A DNA stretch of 64,000 nucleotides, from positions 1,488,001 to 1,552,000 of the forward strand of contig NZ_CP009043.1 of assembly GCF_000736415.1 (NCBI RefSeq). The letters run 5' to 3'. Made by a program: the position numbers and the translations under genes. The notes under the pieces were generated by a model. The model did not search any database. It had not been told where the DNA came from and was given only the letters and a program-made list of their open reading frames with translations. Positions 7,833-16,635 of the stretch are shown here, piece after piece; within the stretch, counting starts at the first letter, position 1, and each line of letters opens with the position of its first letter. Source of the DNA: Campylobacter iguaniorum (GTDB lineage Bacteria; Campylobacterota; Campylobacteria; Campylobacterales; Campylobacteraceae).

Positions 7833-9209
7833 CTATTTTGATAGGAGTTTTGTGATTCTTGATTTGAGTTTTTGAGTGCCAATAACTTCGATAATCTCAA
7901 AAATACTTGGACTCACAGTCCCACCAGTGATAGCAATACGGATTGGCTGAGCGATGTCTTTTAGCTTTTTACCACGATTATCTAAAAATGCAATTGTCAT
8001 CTCTTCGTACTCTTTAGCACTCAAGTCCTTATCCCCAAGCTCATCTTTAAACTCGCCTAGAAGTGCTTTTGCCTCATCGCTGATAAATTTAGCCAAAGCC
8101 TTTTCATCGTAAATTTCAGGCTCATTTATGATATTTAGTGCTGAGTTTTTAAGCTCGAGCAAAGTTTTGCTACGCTCTCTAAGACTATCAAGAAGTAGCT
8201 CGCCTTTATTTATAGCCCTAAAATCCAAGCCAAAATACTTCATATCATCAGCCAAACGCTCATAAGGAAGGGTTTTGATATAGTGAGCATTTAGCCAGTC
8301 GAGTTTGGTTAGATTGTATGTTGAGGCTGATTTATTGATGTCGTGCGGATCAAAAAACTCAAGCATATCATGCATAGAAAAAATCTCATCATCGCCATGA
8401 CTCCAGCCAAGACGAATGAGGAAATTTAGCAACGCTTCAGGCAAATAGCCCATATTTTTGTATTCCATCACATCAGTCGCACCATGTCTTTTTGATAGCT
8501 TGCTGCCGTCGCTTCCATTTATCATCGCTACGTGGAAAAACTCTGGTATCTTAAAGCCCAAAGCCTCGTACAAAATGATCTGTTTTGGTGTATTACTAAG
8601 ATGATCGTCGCCTCTGATGACATGAGTCACGCCCATCAAAGCATCATCTATCACAACGCAAAAATTATAAGTCGGAGTGCCGTCACTTCTAGCGATAATA
8701 AAATCATCAAGTATGTCAGCGCAGTTGAATTTCATATCGCCTTTTATGCCATCTTTAAACTCAATTACACCATCAAGTGGAGCTTTTATACGGATAACTG
8801 GCTCTATGCCACTTGGTGGAGTGCCAGTAAAATCCCTATATCTGCCATCGTATTTTGGGCGTTCTTTTCTAGCTTCTTGAGCTGCTCTTAGCTCATCAAG
8901 CTCGACTTTGCTCATATAGCATTTATATGCTTTGCCCTCATCAAGGAGTTTTTGGATATATTCTTTGTACAGATCAAATCTTTTTGATTGGTATGTCACT
9001 TCGCCATCATAGTCTAAGCCACACCAGTTAAAGGCTTCTCTGATAGCCACAACTGCTTCTTGTGAGTTTCTTTTTAGATCCGTATCTTCTATACGTAGTA
9101 GAAATTTTCCGCCATTTTTCCTAGCATAAAGGTAGCTATAAAGTGCCGTTCTAAGCCCTCCGACGTGCAAAAATCCTGTTGGACTTGGAGCAAATCTAGT
9201 TGTAAGCAT
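7833..9209 (-). CDS. gltX: glutamyl-tRNA synthetase (GltX2-type by synteny)
   Basis: This 458-residue class I synthetase has the HIGH-type motif as PTGFLHVGG near the N-terminus and the KMSKS-type motif as SKLSKRHG. It charges tRNA with glutamate in the cytoplasm. In C. jejuni the gene beside the malic enzyme and SurA-like genes is the second of two gltX copies. In related Epsilonproteobacteria one copy charges tRNA-Gln for later amidation by GatCAB; which specificity this one has cannot be read here. The ATG at 9209 is directly followed by the conserved LTTRFAPSPTG. It is divergent from the SurA-like gene. Confidence 0.93.
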   Translation of the reverse strand: MLTTRFAPSPTGFLHVGGLRTALYSYLYARKNGGKFLLRIEDTDLKRNSQEAVVAIREAFNWCGLDYDGEVTYQSKRFDLYKEYIQKLLDEGKAYKCYMSKVELDELRAAQEARKERPKYDGRYRDFTGTPPSGIEPVIRIKAPLDGVIEFKDGIKGDMKFNCADILDDFIIARSDGTPTYNFCVVIDDALMGVTHVIRGDDHLSNTPKQIILYEALGFKIPEFFHVAMINGSDGSKLSKRHGATDVMEYKNMGYLPEALLNFLIRLGWSHGDDEIFSMHDMLEFFDPHDINKSASTYNLTKLDWLNAHYIKTLPYERLADDMKYFGLDFRAINKGELLLDSLRERSKTLLELKNSALNIINEPEIYDEKALAKFISDEAKALLGEFKDELGDKDLSAKEYEEMTIAFLDNRGKKLKDIAQPIRIAITGGTVSPSIFEIIEVIGTQKLKSRITKLLSK

Positions 9210-9241
9210 GTTATTAATTCCTATTATTTATCAAATTTGGA

Positions 9242-9247
9242 TATAAT
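9242..9247 (+). promoter_or_regulatory. sigma-70 -10 box of the SurA-like gene
   Basis: TATAAT lies 35 bases upstream of the ATG at 9282, in the divergent interval after the gltX start. AT-rich sequence lies upstream, as usual for Campylobacter promoters, which lack a strong -35 box. Confidence 0.6.
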
Positions 9248-9281
9248 TTTAACTCAAATTTGCTTTAATAAAGGTTTGTTA

Positions 9282-10109
9282 ATGAAAAAAATAGCATTTA
9301 GCTTTGCGTTTTTAGTTAGTTTGGTTCATGGAGGATATGTAAATGGTCTTGTTGCGACAGTAGAAAATGAACCGATCACAGACTATGAAATGAACTCAGT
9401 GATGAGACAGATGAATATAGACTCACAAAAAGCCCTAAATGTCTTAATAAGACAAAAGCTTGAAGACGCGCAAATAAGTGCTTTAAATATCACAGTTGAT
9501 CCATTTGAGGTAAATGAAAAAATTTCGCAAATCATCAGCGCAAACGGCCTTGATATGCAGACTTTCCAAAGTATGCTCGCCTCAAAGGGCGTAAGCTTTG
9601 ATATGTTTAAAAAAGATATAGAAAACGGCTTAAAAAAAGAAAAACTTTACGCTAGAATCCTGAATAATCCAAGCCAAAACATCACTCCAGAAAACGCAAG
9701 AAGATTTTATGAATCAAATTTGGGTATGTTTGCTCAGTTTGAAACTATAAATATAGTAAGATACTCTTCAAACTCAAAAGAAGCTTTAGAAAACGCAGCA
9801 AAAAGCCCTATGAGCGTGCAACCTGGCGTAAATATAGAAAACCTAAAACTAGAATCCAAAAATCTAAATCCACAGCTAAGATATATATTTTTAAATACCA
9901 AAAATAACACTTTCACTCCAGCTTTTGGTGGCAATGGCGAATATCAGATGTTTTACGTGGTTTCAAAAGAAGGCTCATACGTGCCTAGATTTGAAGATGT
10001 TGAAAAAGAGGTTATATCTGCTATGGCAAACCAAGAACGCGAAATCGCAGTGGCTGATTATTTCAACAAACTACGCTCAAAAGCAAATATTGAAATTGTA
10101 AAGAGATAG
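9282..10109 (+). CDS. SurA-like periplasmic chaperone (Cj1289 type)
   Basis: The start is taken at 9282, where an AAAGG site precedes ATG and the product begins with a signal peptide (MKKIAFSFAFLVSLVHGGYV); an in-frame extension back to 9165 lies inside gltX and is rejected. The mature protein has a SurA N-terminal-like region (GLVATVENEPITDYEMNSV and a helical part) and a C-terminal half resembling a parvulin domain. The position next to gltX matches C. jejuni Cj1289, a SurA-like chaperone of outer-membrane proteins. Whether it has isomerase activity is not evident. It is 275 residues long. Confidence 0.8.
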   Translation: MKKIAFSFAFLVSLVHGGYVNGLVATVENEPITDYEMNSVMRQMNIDSQKALNVLIRQKLEDAQISALNITVDPFEVNEKISQIISANGLDMQTFQSMLASKGVSFDMFKKDIENGLKKEKLYARILNNPSQNITPENARRFYESNLGMFAQFETINIVRYSSNSKEALENAAKSPMSVQPGVNIENLKLESKNLNPQLRYIFLNTKNNTFTPAFGGNGEYQMFYVVSKEGSYVPRFEDVEKEVISAMANQEREIAVADYFNKLRSKANIEIVKR

Positions 10110-10127
10110 TGGTTTGACAATAATTTA

Positions 10128-10163
10128 AATAAATTTGGTATCAAATTTGATACCAAATTTATT
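10128..10163. terminator. 36-bp perfect palindrome, bidirectional terminator
   Basis: The arms AATAAATTTGGTATC and GATACCAAATTTATT flank a self-complementary AAATTT centre. Outer arms TTTGACAAT (10113) and ATTGTCAAA (ending 10169) extend it. It separates the convergent SurA-like gene and ogt. Confidence 0.7.
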
Positions 10164-10178
10164 GTCAAAATTACAATT

Positions 10179-10712
10179 TTATAATGCACTACCCTTTTTA
10201 GGGATAAAAAAGCTTTCCATATTTGCCTTTTCTAGTTTAAGTAACTGCACTTTTTTATCGATACCACCTGCGTAACCAGTTAGGCTTCCGTTTGTTCCGA
10301 CCACACGATGACAAGGGATAATGAGCGATATTGAGTTGTGGCTCACAGCGTTGCCAACTGCTTGTGCTGACATTTTGTCTAGGCCATTTTCTTTGGCGAT
10401 TTTCGCAGCGATTTGTCCGTAAGTCATCGTGTGACCGTGTGGAATTTGCAGCATAATATCCCATACTGATTTGCGAAATTTAGAGCATTTCATCAAAAGT
10501 TTAGGCGTAAAATCTGGTATTTCACCACCAAAATAAATGTCTAGCCAACGCTTAGTTTCTTCAAAAACCAAAAGCTCCTTAACAAGGGCTTGTTTATCAA
10601 GCGTATCGGCAAAATATTTTTGATCATCAAACCACAAACCAATCAAACTCTCCCCGTCGCTACCAAGCGTAATACCACCTAGTGGCGAATCATAATGACT
10701 GATATATTGCAT
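10179..10712 (-). CDS. ogt: methylated-DNA--protein-cysteine methyltransferase
   Basis: At 177 residues it has the usual Ogt length. The active-site motif IPCHRVVG places the alkyl-accepting cysteine at about residue 134, and the preceding helix-turn-helix recognition region (MTYGQIAAKIA ... SAQAVGNAV) is intact. It repairs O6-methylguanine by a suicide transfer. The next gene upstream on the same strand is an AlkA-like 3-methyladenine glycosylase, ending 12 bases before this start, so the two form an alkylation-repair pair that is probably co-transcribed. Confidence 0.93.
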   Translation of the reverse strand: MQYISHYDSPLGGITLGSDGESLIGLWFDDQKYFADTLDKQALVKELLVFEETKRWLDIYFGGEIPDFTPKLLMKCSKFRKSVWDIMLQIPHGHTMTYGQIAAKIAKENGLDKMSAQAVGNAVSHNSISLIIPCHRVVGTNGSLTGYAGGIDKKVQLLKLEKANMESFFIPKKGSAL

Positions 10713-10724
10713 TTTCTCTCCATT

Positions 10725-11393
10725 TTATACCGTTTTATTGGATATTTTATTTATATTTTTTGTGTATTTTGGTGCGTAATCTCTCAGCTCAGGGATTGCC
10801 CCACCAGCAACCGCCCAAAAATACAGACTCACCACGCTGCAATAAGGGCTAAAACGCCTACGGTATTTTTCAAAAAGTTCTTTGCTAATGAATCTGTGAT
10901 GATAAACCATACGAATCCCGCGCAAAATAGCAAGGTCGCCGTAACTAAATACATTTGGTCGCTGCAAGCAAAATATCAAAATCATTTCAGCCGTCCATAC
11001 GCCAATTCCTTTGAGCTTTGATAACTCTGTGATAAACTCATCGTCGCCTAGCTGCGATAATTCATCTAAATTTAGTTCGCTAGATGCGACTTTTTTAGCA
11101 AAATCCAAAATATAATCTGCTTTGCGGTAGCTTATACCAAGCCCTTGAAGTTTATCTTGTTTAGCAATAATTGCTCCGGCATTTACTACGCCAAGTTCTG
11201 CTTGAAATTTACCCCAAATGCTCTGGTGAGCTTTGGTTGAGATCTGCTGACCTATGATAGAATTAACAACGCAAGCAAACAGATCCGAACGCACTTCTTT
11301 CTTGACGTGTCCTATTTGGTCTATGATGCGTGCTAGCATTTTGTCTTTATTTTTCAAATAATTTATCTCTTCTAATCCATACTGAAAATACAC
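10725..11393 (-). CDS. AlkA-like HhH-GPD DNA glycosylase (3-methyladenine type)
   Basis: This 222-residue protein has the helix-hairpin-helix/GPD signature LKGIGVWTAEMILIF (about 127-141) and the catalytic aspartate in YGDLAI (about residue 153). The family removes alkylated bases such as 3-methyladenine. It lacks the four-cysteine Fe-S loop of Nth/MutY, so an AlkA/MpgII-type assignment fits better. It lies directly upstream of ogt on the same strand. The C-terminus (YWAVAGGAIPELRDYAPKYTKNIN) is lysine-rich. Confidence 0.8.
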   Translation of the reverse strand: MYFQYGLEEINYLKNKDKMLARIIDQIGHVKKEVRSDLFACVVNSIIGQQISTKAHQSIWGKFQAELGVVNAGAIIAKQDKLQGLGISYRKADYILDFAKKVASSELNLDELSQLGDDEFITELSKLKGIGVWTAEMILIFCLQRPNVFSYGDLAILRGIRMVYHHRFISKELFEKYRRRFSPYCSVVSLYFWAVAGGAIPELRDYAPKYTKNINKISNKTV

Positions 11394-11475
11394 TATAGCG
11401 CCTTTTTGTTTTGATTAAATCTTAAAATTATAACTAAATTTGAGAATATTAAGTGATTTGCTTGAATAAATAATG

Positions 11476-11503
11476 AATTTGGCATCAAATTTGATGCCAA
11501 ATT
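11476..11503 (-). terminator. palindromic terminator directly after accC
   Basis: The arms AATTTGGCATC and GATGCCAAATT flank a central AAATTT, giving a 28-bp perfect palindrome. It begins at the base after the accC stop codon. It belongs to the same AAATTTGG family as 10128-10163. Confidence 0.7.
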
Positions 11504-12841
11504 TTAGTGTTTAGATAGATAGTTTGTATCGTAAAGGTTATTTATAAAATCGCTATTATCCATCATATTTAGATGGAAATCTTTTGTAGTTTTAATGCCT
11601 TGGATTACAAGCTCATCAAGTGCTACTTTCATCTTCGCAATGGCTCTAGTTCTGTCTTTATCATAAACTATAAGCTTGCCTATCATACTATCATAATACG
11701 GTGGCACGCTATAGCCCTCATAAACGTGGCTATCCATTCTTACATTTCTACCACCAGGTGCAATGTATTTTGTGATCTTGCCTGGGTTTGGAGTGAAACT
11801 TTTTGGATCTTCAGCTGTGATACGACACTCTATAGCATGACCTTTTAGATTTATCTCATCTTGGCTAAGAAGTTTTTCGCCTTGAGCGATTCTTATCATC
11901 CACTCGATCAAATCTAGTCCGCTACACATCTCGCTTACACAGTGCTCGACTTGAAGCCTTGTATTCATCTCAATGAAGTAAAATTTATTATCTCTTTGGT
12001 CGTATAAAAACTCAAATGTACCAGCTCCAGCGTATCCGATAGCTTTTGTAGCTTTGACTGCTGTTTCGTGAAGCTCTGCTCTGGTTTTTTCATCTAAGAT
12101 AACTGCTGGGCTTTCTTCGATGAGCTTTTGGTGGCGACGTTGGAGTGAGCAATCTCTCTCGCCTATATGCACGACATTTCCATGCTCATCGCCAAGGACT
12201 TGCACCTCTATATGGCGTGGATTTGTGATGTATTTTTCCATATACATTGTTCCATCGCCAAACGCACTCATAGCCTCGCTTTCAGCTGACCAGAAGTTTT
12301 TTTCAAGATCTTCTTCTCTCTCGACCACACGCATACCACGACCGCCACCACCAGCTGCTGCTTTTACGATGACTGGATAGCCGATTTCGCGAGCTAGTTT
12401 TTTAGCTGCTTCGATGTCTTTTATAGCGCCATCACTACCAGGGACGACAGGTATTCCAGCTCTCATCATGACTTGTTTTGCTTTGCTTTTATCGCTCATC
12501 AAAGCCATAGCTGCTACGCTTGGTCCAATGAATTTAATCCCATGTTTAGCACAAATTTCAACGAAATTTTGATTTTCGCTCAAAAATCCATATCCAGGAA
12601 ATATCGCGTCTGCTTCGCTAATCTCACAAGCTGTGATGATAGCTGGTATATTTAAGTAGCTTTCACTACTTCTTGGATTGCCTATACATATAGAAGCGTC
12701 TGCGTATTTGACATATAGTGCGTCTTTGTCAGCTGTAGAATGCACGACAATGGCTTCTTTGCCCATTTCTTGGATAGTTCTAAGAGCCCTTAAAGCAATC
12801 TCGCCACGGTTTGCGATGAGAATTCTTTTTATCTCTTTCAT
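11504..12841 (-). CDS. accC: biotin carboxylase subunit of acetyl-CoA carboxylase
   Basis: At 445 residues it has the normal AccC length. The ATP-grasp fold shows IIVKAAAGGGGRGMR... type glycine-rich loop (AAAGGGGRGMRVV at about 166), EKYITNPRHIEVQ, and the active-site stretch FIEMNTRLQVEH. It carboxylates the biotin on AccB using bicarbonate and ATP, the first step of fatty-acid synthesis. It overlaps accB by four bases (ATGA-type), so the two are translationally coupled. The order accB-accC next to dcd and the SurA-like gene is that of C. jejuni. Confidence 0.96.
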   Translation of the reverse strand: MKEIKRILIANRGEIALRALRTIQEMGKEAIVVHSTADKDALYVKYADASICIGNPRSSESYLNIPAIITACEISEADAIFPGYGFLSENQNFVEICAKHGIKFIGPSVAAMALMSDKSKAKQVMMRAGIPVVPGSDGAIKDIEAAKKLAREIGYPVIVKAAAGGGGRGMRVVEREEDLEKNFWSAESEAMSAFGDGTMYMEKYITNPRHIEVQVLGDEHGNVVHIGERDCSLQRRHQKLIEESPAVILDEKTRAELHETAVKATKAIGYAGAGTFEFLYDQRDNKFYFIEMNTRLQVEHCVSEMCSGLDLIEWMIRIAQGEKLLSQDEINLKGHAIECRITAEDPKSFTPNPGKITKYIAPGGRNVRMDSHVYEGYSVPPYYDSMIGKLIVYDKDRTRAIAKMKVALDELVIQGIKTTKDFHLNMMDNSDFINNLYDTNYLSKH

Positions 12842-13290
12842 ATCTTTTCAACCTCGTATAATGCCATTCCAAACTCAACTGGCTGTCCGTCTGCAACCAA
12901 AGATTTTACTATGCGGCAGTCAAACTCAGCTTCTATCTCATTCATGATTTTCATAGCTTCGATGATACCGATACAATCGCCTTTTCTTACAGTTTGACCT
13001 GGTTTTACAAACGCTGCCGCACCCGGGCTTGGAGCTACATAAAATGTTCCTACCATAGGTGAGTTCATAGTCTCATTTGCAGTTGATGCAACTGGAGCTG
13101 AGCTTTTATCGTTTACGACTACATTTATTGGAGCTGGGGCTGGAACTGGAGGGCAAACTACTGGAGTAGCAGCCACTTCTGGCTCGTATTTTTCAAGTTC
13201 GATTTCGAAATCTTTATCTTTTATCTTAATTCTGTTGATATTTGTTTCATCAAAGAAGGTCATAAGCTCTTTAACTTCATCTCTTGTCAT
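12838..13290 (-). CDS. accB: biotin carboxyl carrier protein
   Basis: At 150 residues it has the usual layout: an N-terminal region, an Ala/Pro-rich linker (about 40-75) and a C-terminal biotinyl domain. The biotinylated lysine is in EAMKIM, about residue 114. It carries CO2 between AccC and the carboxyltransferase AccAD, which is not in this window. A TAGGAG site precedes the ATG, and a TACAAT -10 box lies upstream at 13325-13330. Confidence 0.96.
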   Translation of the reverse strand: MTRDEVKELMTFFDETNINRIKIKDKDFEIELEKYEPEVAATPVVCPPVPAPAPINVVVNDKSSAPVASTANETMNSPMVGTFYVAPSPGAAAFVKPGQTVRKGDCIGIIEAMKIMNEIEAEFDCRIVKSLVADGQPVEFGMALYEVEKI

Positions 13291-13324
13291 GGAATTCTCC
13301 TAGAAATTTATTCTTAAAATTAAC

Positions 13325-13330
13325 ATTGTA
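13325..13330 (-). promoter_or_regulatory. candidate -10 box of the accBC operon
   Basis: On the minus strand this reads TACAAT, about 35 bases before the accB ATG, within a T-rich leader. One mismatch to TATAAT. Confidence 0.45.
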
Positions 13331-13414
13331 TCAAATTTAAGTAAAGATTTAGTTTAAATTTAAAAATTATGAATTGTAAATGATATTTTAAAATCTCAAA
13401 TCACGATTTTATGG

Positions 13415-14116
13415 TTAATTCTGCAATGCTTTTTTCTTAAGTAAATTTATGATAAAAAACATACTAAGGCTCAAAACAACAAGAATTAAGCTTAAAAATA
13501 GTGCTTTTTGGTTCTCGCCGTCATACACTGCATTAAAAATAGCTAGAGATATTGTATCTGTTTTGCCGATGATATTCCCGCCAAGCATAAGCGTGATACC
13601 GACCTCTCCAAGCCCTCTAGCAAGGGCTAAAATCAGAGATGAGGCGATTGTTCTTATGATATTTGGAAAAATAATAAAAATCGCGATTTCAAATTTGCTT
13701 TTTCCAAGACTCTGACCGGCTTCTATCAAAGTCTTTGGGAACGCTTCTAAGGCACTTTGTATGGGCTTGACAAATAGCGGAAGTCCGGCTAAAAAAGAGG
13801 CTAAAACAAGAGCTTTAAAGCTAAAAACTATCTCCAAACCAAAAAGCTCGCCTAAAAAACTGTTTCTACCAAGCAAATAAAGTAGCAAAAACCCAGTTGC
13901 AATAGGCGGAAAAATCAAAGGAAAAACGACTATGGTTTCAAGTACCACTTTGCATTTTCCTTTGTAAAATGCTAAAAAATAAGATAGCAAAATACCGACG
14001 CTAGCGAACAAAACCGCACACCACAAAAGCGTTTTGAAGCTAAGAAAAAGCGGGTTTAAAAACCGATCAAGATTATTTAAGTCCAAATTTAGCAAAAATA
14101 GCCTTTGAACGCTCAC
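13415..14116 (-). CDS. modB: ModB-like molybdate/tungstate ABC transporter permease
   Basis: A membrane protein with about five hydrophobic segments. The ABC-coupling EAA-type loop reads ALARGLGEVGITLMLGGNI, followed by GKTDTISLAI, as in ModB. It should form the inner-membrane channel for molybdate or tungstate. The longest frame starts at a GTG (14116) inside modA, with a 44-base overlap. A TTG about 30 bases later, inside the last modA codons, is an equally plausible start. No ATPase gene (modC) follows: the next gene, after about 125 bases, is accB. Confidence 0.8.
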   Translation of the reverse strand: MSVQRLFLLNLDLNNLDRFLNPLFLSFKTLLWCAVLFASVGILLSYFLAFYKGKCKVVLETIVVFPLIFPPIATGFLLLYLLGRNSFLGELFGLEIVFSFKALVLASFLAGLPLFVKPIQSALEAFPKTLIEAGQSLGKSKFEIAIFIIFPNIIRTIASSLILALARGLGEVGITLMLGGNIIGKTDTISLAIFNAVYDGENQKALFLSLILVVLSLSMFFIINLLKKKALQN

Positions 14117-14771
14117 TTTTTAGCTCGTTTATAAAGACCTCACATGACGCATTTGCCTTGCAAGCTTCAAGCCTTGCTGCACTGATATACACAGGAGAGT
14201 ATAAATCTTCATCAACATAAATGATAGAGCCAAACTCACCACTTCTAGCAATGGCTTCTGTGGAGTTGATAAATCCAGCTTCAACCTCGCCATTTAGGAC
14301 ATAAGCGACTGCTTGAGGCACTGTGGAAACTTCTAAAATTTTGCCTTGCAAAACGCCTTTTAAATTTGACTTTTCTAAAAACTCAGTCGCCCTAATACCA
14401 TAAATCGCTTTTTTAGGGTCAGGAATTGCGATTTTGCTAAGTTTTTCTAGCTCTTTTACATCTTTTATAACGATATTTTTTGGAGTGACTAAGACCAAAG
14501 CCCCCTTGCCTATCCTTTCATAACCACTCAAATTTAATCCACTTTTGTCCAAAAACGCTTCATCTCCGACGATGATAGACATTTTCCCTTCTTTTGCTTG
14601 GATAGTGATTTGTTTGATATTTGCAAACGCACCATCTACATTTACGCCATCTTTTTGCAAATTTGATATAACTTGCATGAGCGGTTTTTTGTACCCAGCG
14701 CCAGCTCCCACAAGCAGACTTTCACCAAAAACAAAACTACAAAGCAAAGCTGAAAATAAAATCTTTTTCAT
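14073..14771 (-). CDS. modA: ModA-like periplasmic molybdate/tungstate-binding protein
   Basis: This 232-residue secreted protein begins with a signal peptide (MKKILFSALLCSFVFGESLL) and then GAGAGYKKPLMQVISNL, as in the ModA family. Further landmarks are the IPDPKKAIYG hinge region and VAYVLNGEVEAGFINSTEA. It should bind an oxyanion in the periplasm and deliver it to the permease encoded just downstream. It is shorter than most ModA (about 250), and two cysteines near the C-terminus (CKANASC) may form a disulfide. It is divergent from dcd. Whether molybdate or tungstate is bound cannot be told. Confidence 0.75.
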   Translation of the reverse strand: MKKILFSALLCSFVFGESLLVGAGAGYKKPLMQVISNLQKDGVNVDGAFANIKQITIQAKEGKMSIIVGDEAFLDKSGLNLSGYERIGKGALVLVTPKNIVIKDVKELEKLSKIAIPDPKKAIYGIRATEFLEKSNLKGVLQGKILEVSTVPQAVAYVLNGEVEAGFINSTEAIARSGEFGSIIYVDEDLYSPVYISAARLEACKANASCEVFINELKSERSKAIFAKFGLK

Positions 14772-14889
14772 AGATAACTCCTTGAATTTAAGTCGTTTGA
14801 TTATATAAAATATAATCTTACATACATATAAATAACTATATTTTAAACCACTTTGATTTATGTTAAAAAAACACTATGAAAGATTATGT

Positions 14890-14895
14890 TATAAT
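14890..14895 (+). promoter_or_regulatory. sigma-70 -10 box of the dcd-pseC operon
   Basis: TATAAT 24 bases upstream of the dcd ATG (14919), with an AAAAGGA ribosome site between. Confidence 0.65.
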
Positions 14896-14918
14896 CCCAC
14901 AAATTTAAAAGGAAAATT

Positions 14919-15479
14919 ATGGGACTAAAAAGCGATAAATGGATACGCGAACAAAGCATAAATCACAAGATGATAGAGCCGTTTTGTGAAGAAAATGTCG
15001 GTCGTGGCGTCGTGAGTTATGGGCTTTCAAGCTATGGATATGATATAAGGGTCGGACGTGAGTTTAAGATATTTACAAACATCGGCGGAACTGTCGTCGA
15101 TCCTAAGAACTTTGATGAGAAAAATGTGGTTGATTTCGTAGGCGATATCTGCATCGTGCCGCCAAATTCATTCGCTCTAGCTAGGACTGTTGAATACTTC
15201 AAAATGCCACGCGACACACTTGCTATCTGTCTTGGCAAAAGCACCTACGCAAGATGTGGAATAATCGTAAATGTCACACCTTTTGAGCCTGGATTTGAAG
15301 GACACATCACGATAGAAATCTCAAACACAACTCCACTTCCAGCTAAAATTTACGCAAATGAAGGGATCGCTCAGGTGCTGTTTTTACAAGGTGATGAGCC
15401 ATGCGAAGTAAGCTACGCTGACAAAAAAGGCAAGTACCAAAGTCAAGAAGGTATTACATTGCCAAGAATTCTAAAATAA
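14919..15479 (+). CDS. dcd: dCTP deaminase
   Basis: At 186 residues it matches Dcd. Conserved elements are SYGYDIRVG..., [20 protein letters not shown] with the catalytic region, and [15 protein letters not shown]. It turns dCTP into dUTP and ammonia, feeding dTTP synthesis. A clear promoter and an AAAAGGA site lie upstream. pseC follows after 18 bases, so a housekeeping gene and a flagellin-glycosylation gene probably share one transcript, as in C. jejuni where dcd precedes pseB-pseC. Confidence 0.96.
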   Translation: MGLKSDKWIREQSINHKMIEPFCEENVGRGVVSYGLSSYGYDIRVGREFKIFTNIGGTVVDPKNFDEKNVVDFVGDICIVPPNSFALARTVEYFKMPRDTLAICLGKSTYARCGIIVNVTPFEPGFEGHITIEISNTTPLPAKIYANEGIAQVLFLQGDEPCEVSYADKKGKYQSQEGITLPRILK

Positions 15480-15497
15480 AATTTAAAGCGAGATAAA

Positions 15498-16625
15498 ATG
15501 ACTAATACTTATAGCAGACAAAGCATCGATGAAGACGATATAAAGGTAGTTTGCGACGCACTAAGAGGCGATATTTTAACAGGCGGAAGTAAGGTTAGTG
15601 AGTTTGAAAAAGCGCTTTGTGATTACACTGGAGCTAAATTTGCAGTGGTGATGAACTCTGCGACTGCAGCCCTGCACGCTGGATATTTGGCTCTTGGAGT
15701 ACAAAGTGGCGATGAGATTATCACTACACCTATCACATTTGCTGCCACTGCAAATACGGCTTTGATGTGTGGGGCAAATGTCAAATTTGCTGATGTGCTT
15801 GGCAATGGAAATATCGATCCAAAAAGCGTAGAAAAGCTAATAAGCCCTAAAACAAAAGTCATAACTCCTGTTGATCTTGGCGGATTTCCAGTCGATATGG
15901 ACGCTTTAAATTTACTCGCAAAAAGCCGTGGCATAAAGATACTTGATGACGCCAGTCACGCTCTTGGAAGCAGCATAAATGGCAAAAAGGTAGGCTCGCT
16001 AGCTGACGCCACCGTCTTTAGCTTTCATCCTATCAAGCCAGTTACCACGCTTGAAGGTGGAGCGCTCCTAACAGACGATGAAGAAATCGCCACAAAAGCA
16101 AGACTGATCCGCTCTCATGGAATAATCAAAAAAGAGGCTTGGAACTCAGATATGATAAGCCTAGGCTACAACTACCGCTTGAGCGACGTGGCATGTGCTT
16201 TAGGCACTTCTCAGATGAAAAAGCTTGATAAATTTATAGCCAAACGTGATGAAATAGCCAAATTTTATGACGCTAAATTTGAAAAAAGCCCATACCTTAG
16301 CACTATCAAAATCCCAGCAAATGTCAAAAGCTCTCACCATCTCTATCCTGTGCTTTTATTTAGAGAGTTTTGGTGTGCCAAACAAGATATTTACGAAGAG
16401 CTTCACGCCCAAAATATCGGCGTTCAAGTACATTATAAACCAACTTATCAGTTTAGTTTTTACAAGAATTTATACGGTGAGATGAGTTTACCAAATGTTG
16501 AAGATTTTTATAGGGCTGAGCTGAGTTTGCCTTGTCATCAGCTAATGAGCTTAGAAGATGCAAACTTTGTAGTAGAAAAGCTAAATGAAATTCTAGCTAA
16601 ATTTAAAGGATGTAAGGTAATTTAA
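15498..16625 (+). CDS. pseC: PseC, UDP-4-keto sugar aminotransferase
   Basis: This 375-residue DegT-family enzyme has a PLP lysine at about residue 180 in SFHPIKPVTTLEGG and the start YSRQSIDEDDI typical of PseC. It aminates the 4-keto product of PseB to UDP-4-amino-4,6-dideoxy-N-acetyl-L-altrosamine, the second step of pseudaminic acid synthesis. In C. jejuni pseB and pseC are adjacent. Here pseC is alone behind dcd, and pseB lies 14 kb away at 30612. The last codons are part of a 24-bp palindrome shared with the convergent gene. Confidence 0.92.
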   Translation: MTNTYSRQSIDEDDIKVVCDALRGDILTGGSKVSEFEKALCDYTGAKFAVVMNSATAALHAGYLALGVQSGDEIITTPITFAATANTALMCGANVKFADVLGNGNIDPKSVEKLISPKTKVITPVDLGGFPVDMDALNLLAKSRGIKILDDASHALGSSINGKKVGSLADATVFSFHPIKPVTTLEGGALLTDDEEIATKARLIRSHGIIKKEAWNSDMISLGYNYRLSDVACALGTSQMKKLDKFIAKRDEIAKFYDAKFEKSPYLSTIKIPANVKSSHHLYPVLLFREFWCAKQDIYEELHAQNIGVQVHYKPTYQFSFYKNLYGEMSLPNVEDFYRAELSLPCHQLMSLEDANFVVEKLNEILAKFKGCKVI

Positions 16626-16635
16626 ATTACCTTAC
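16612..16635. terminator. 24-bp perfect palindrome spanning both convergent stop codons
   Basis: The arms GTAAGGTAATTT and AAATTACCTTAC are exact reverse complements. The palindrome encodes the last codons and stop of pseC on the + strand and those of the TIGR04076-type gene on the minus strand. A role as two-way terminator is inference. Confidence 0.55.

Noticed and set aside
9165-9281. In-frame upstream extension of the SurA-like gene
   Set aside because: It lies inside gltX on the other strand, and the ATG at 9282 has a ribosome site and is followed by a proper signal peptide.
14545-14808. Open frame on the + strand opposite modA
   Set aside because: Shadow of the minus-strand gene; no ribosome site, no family.
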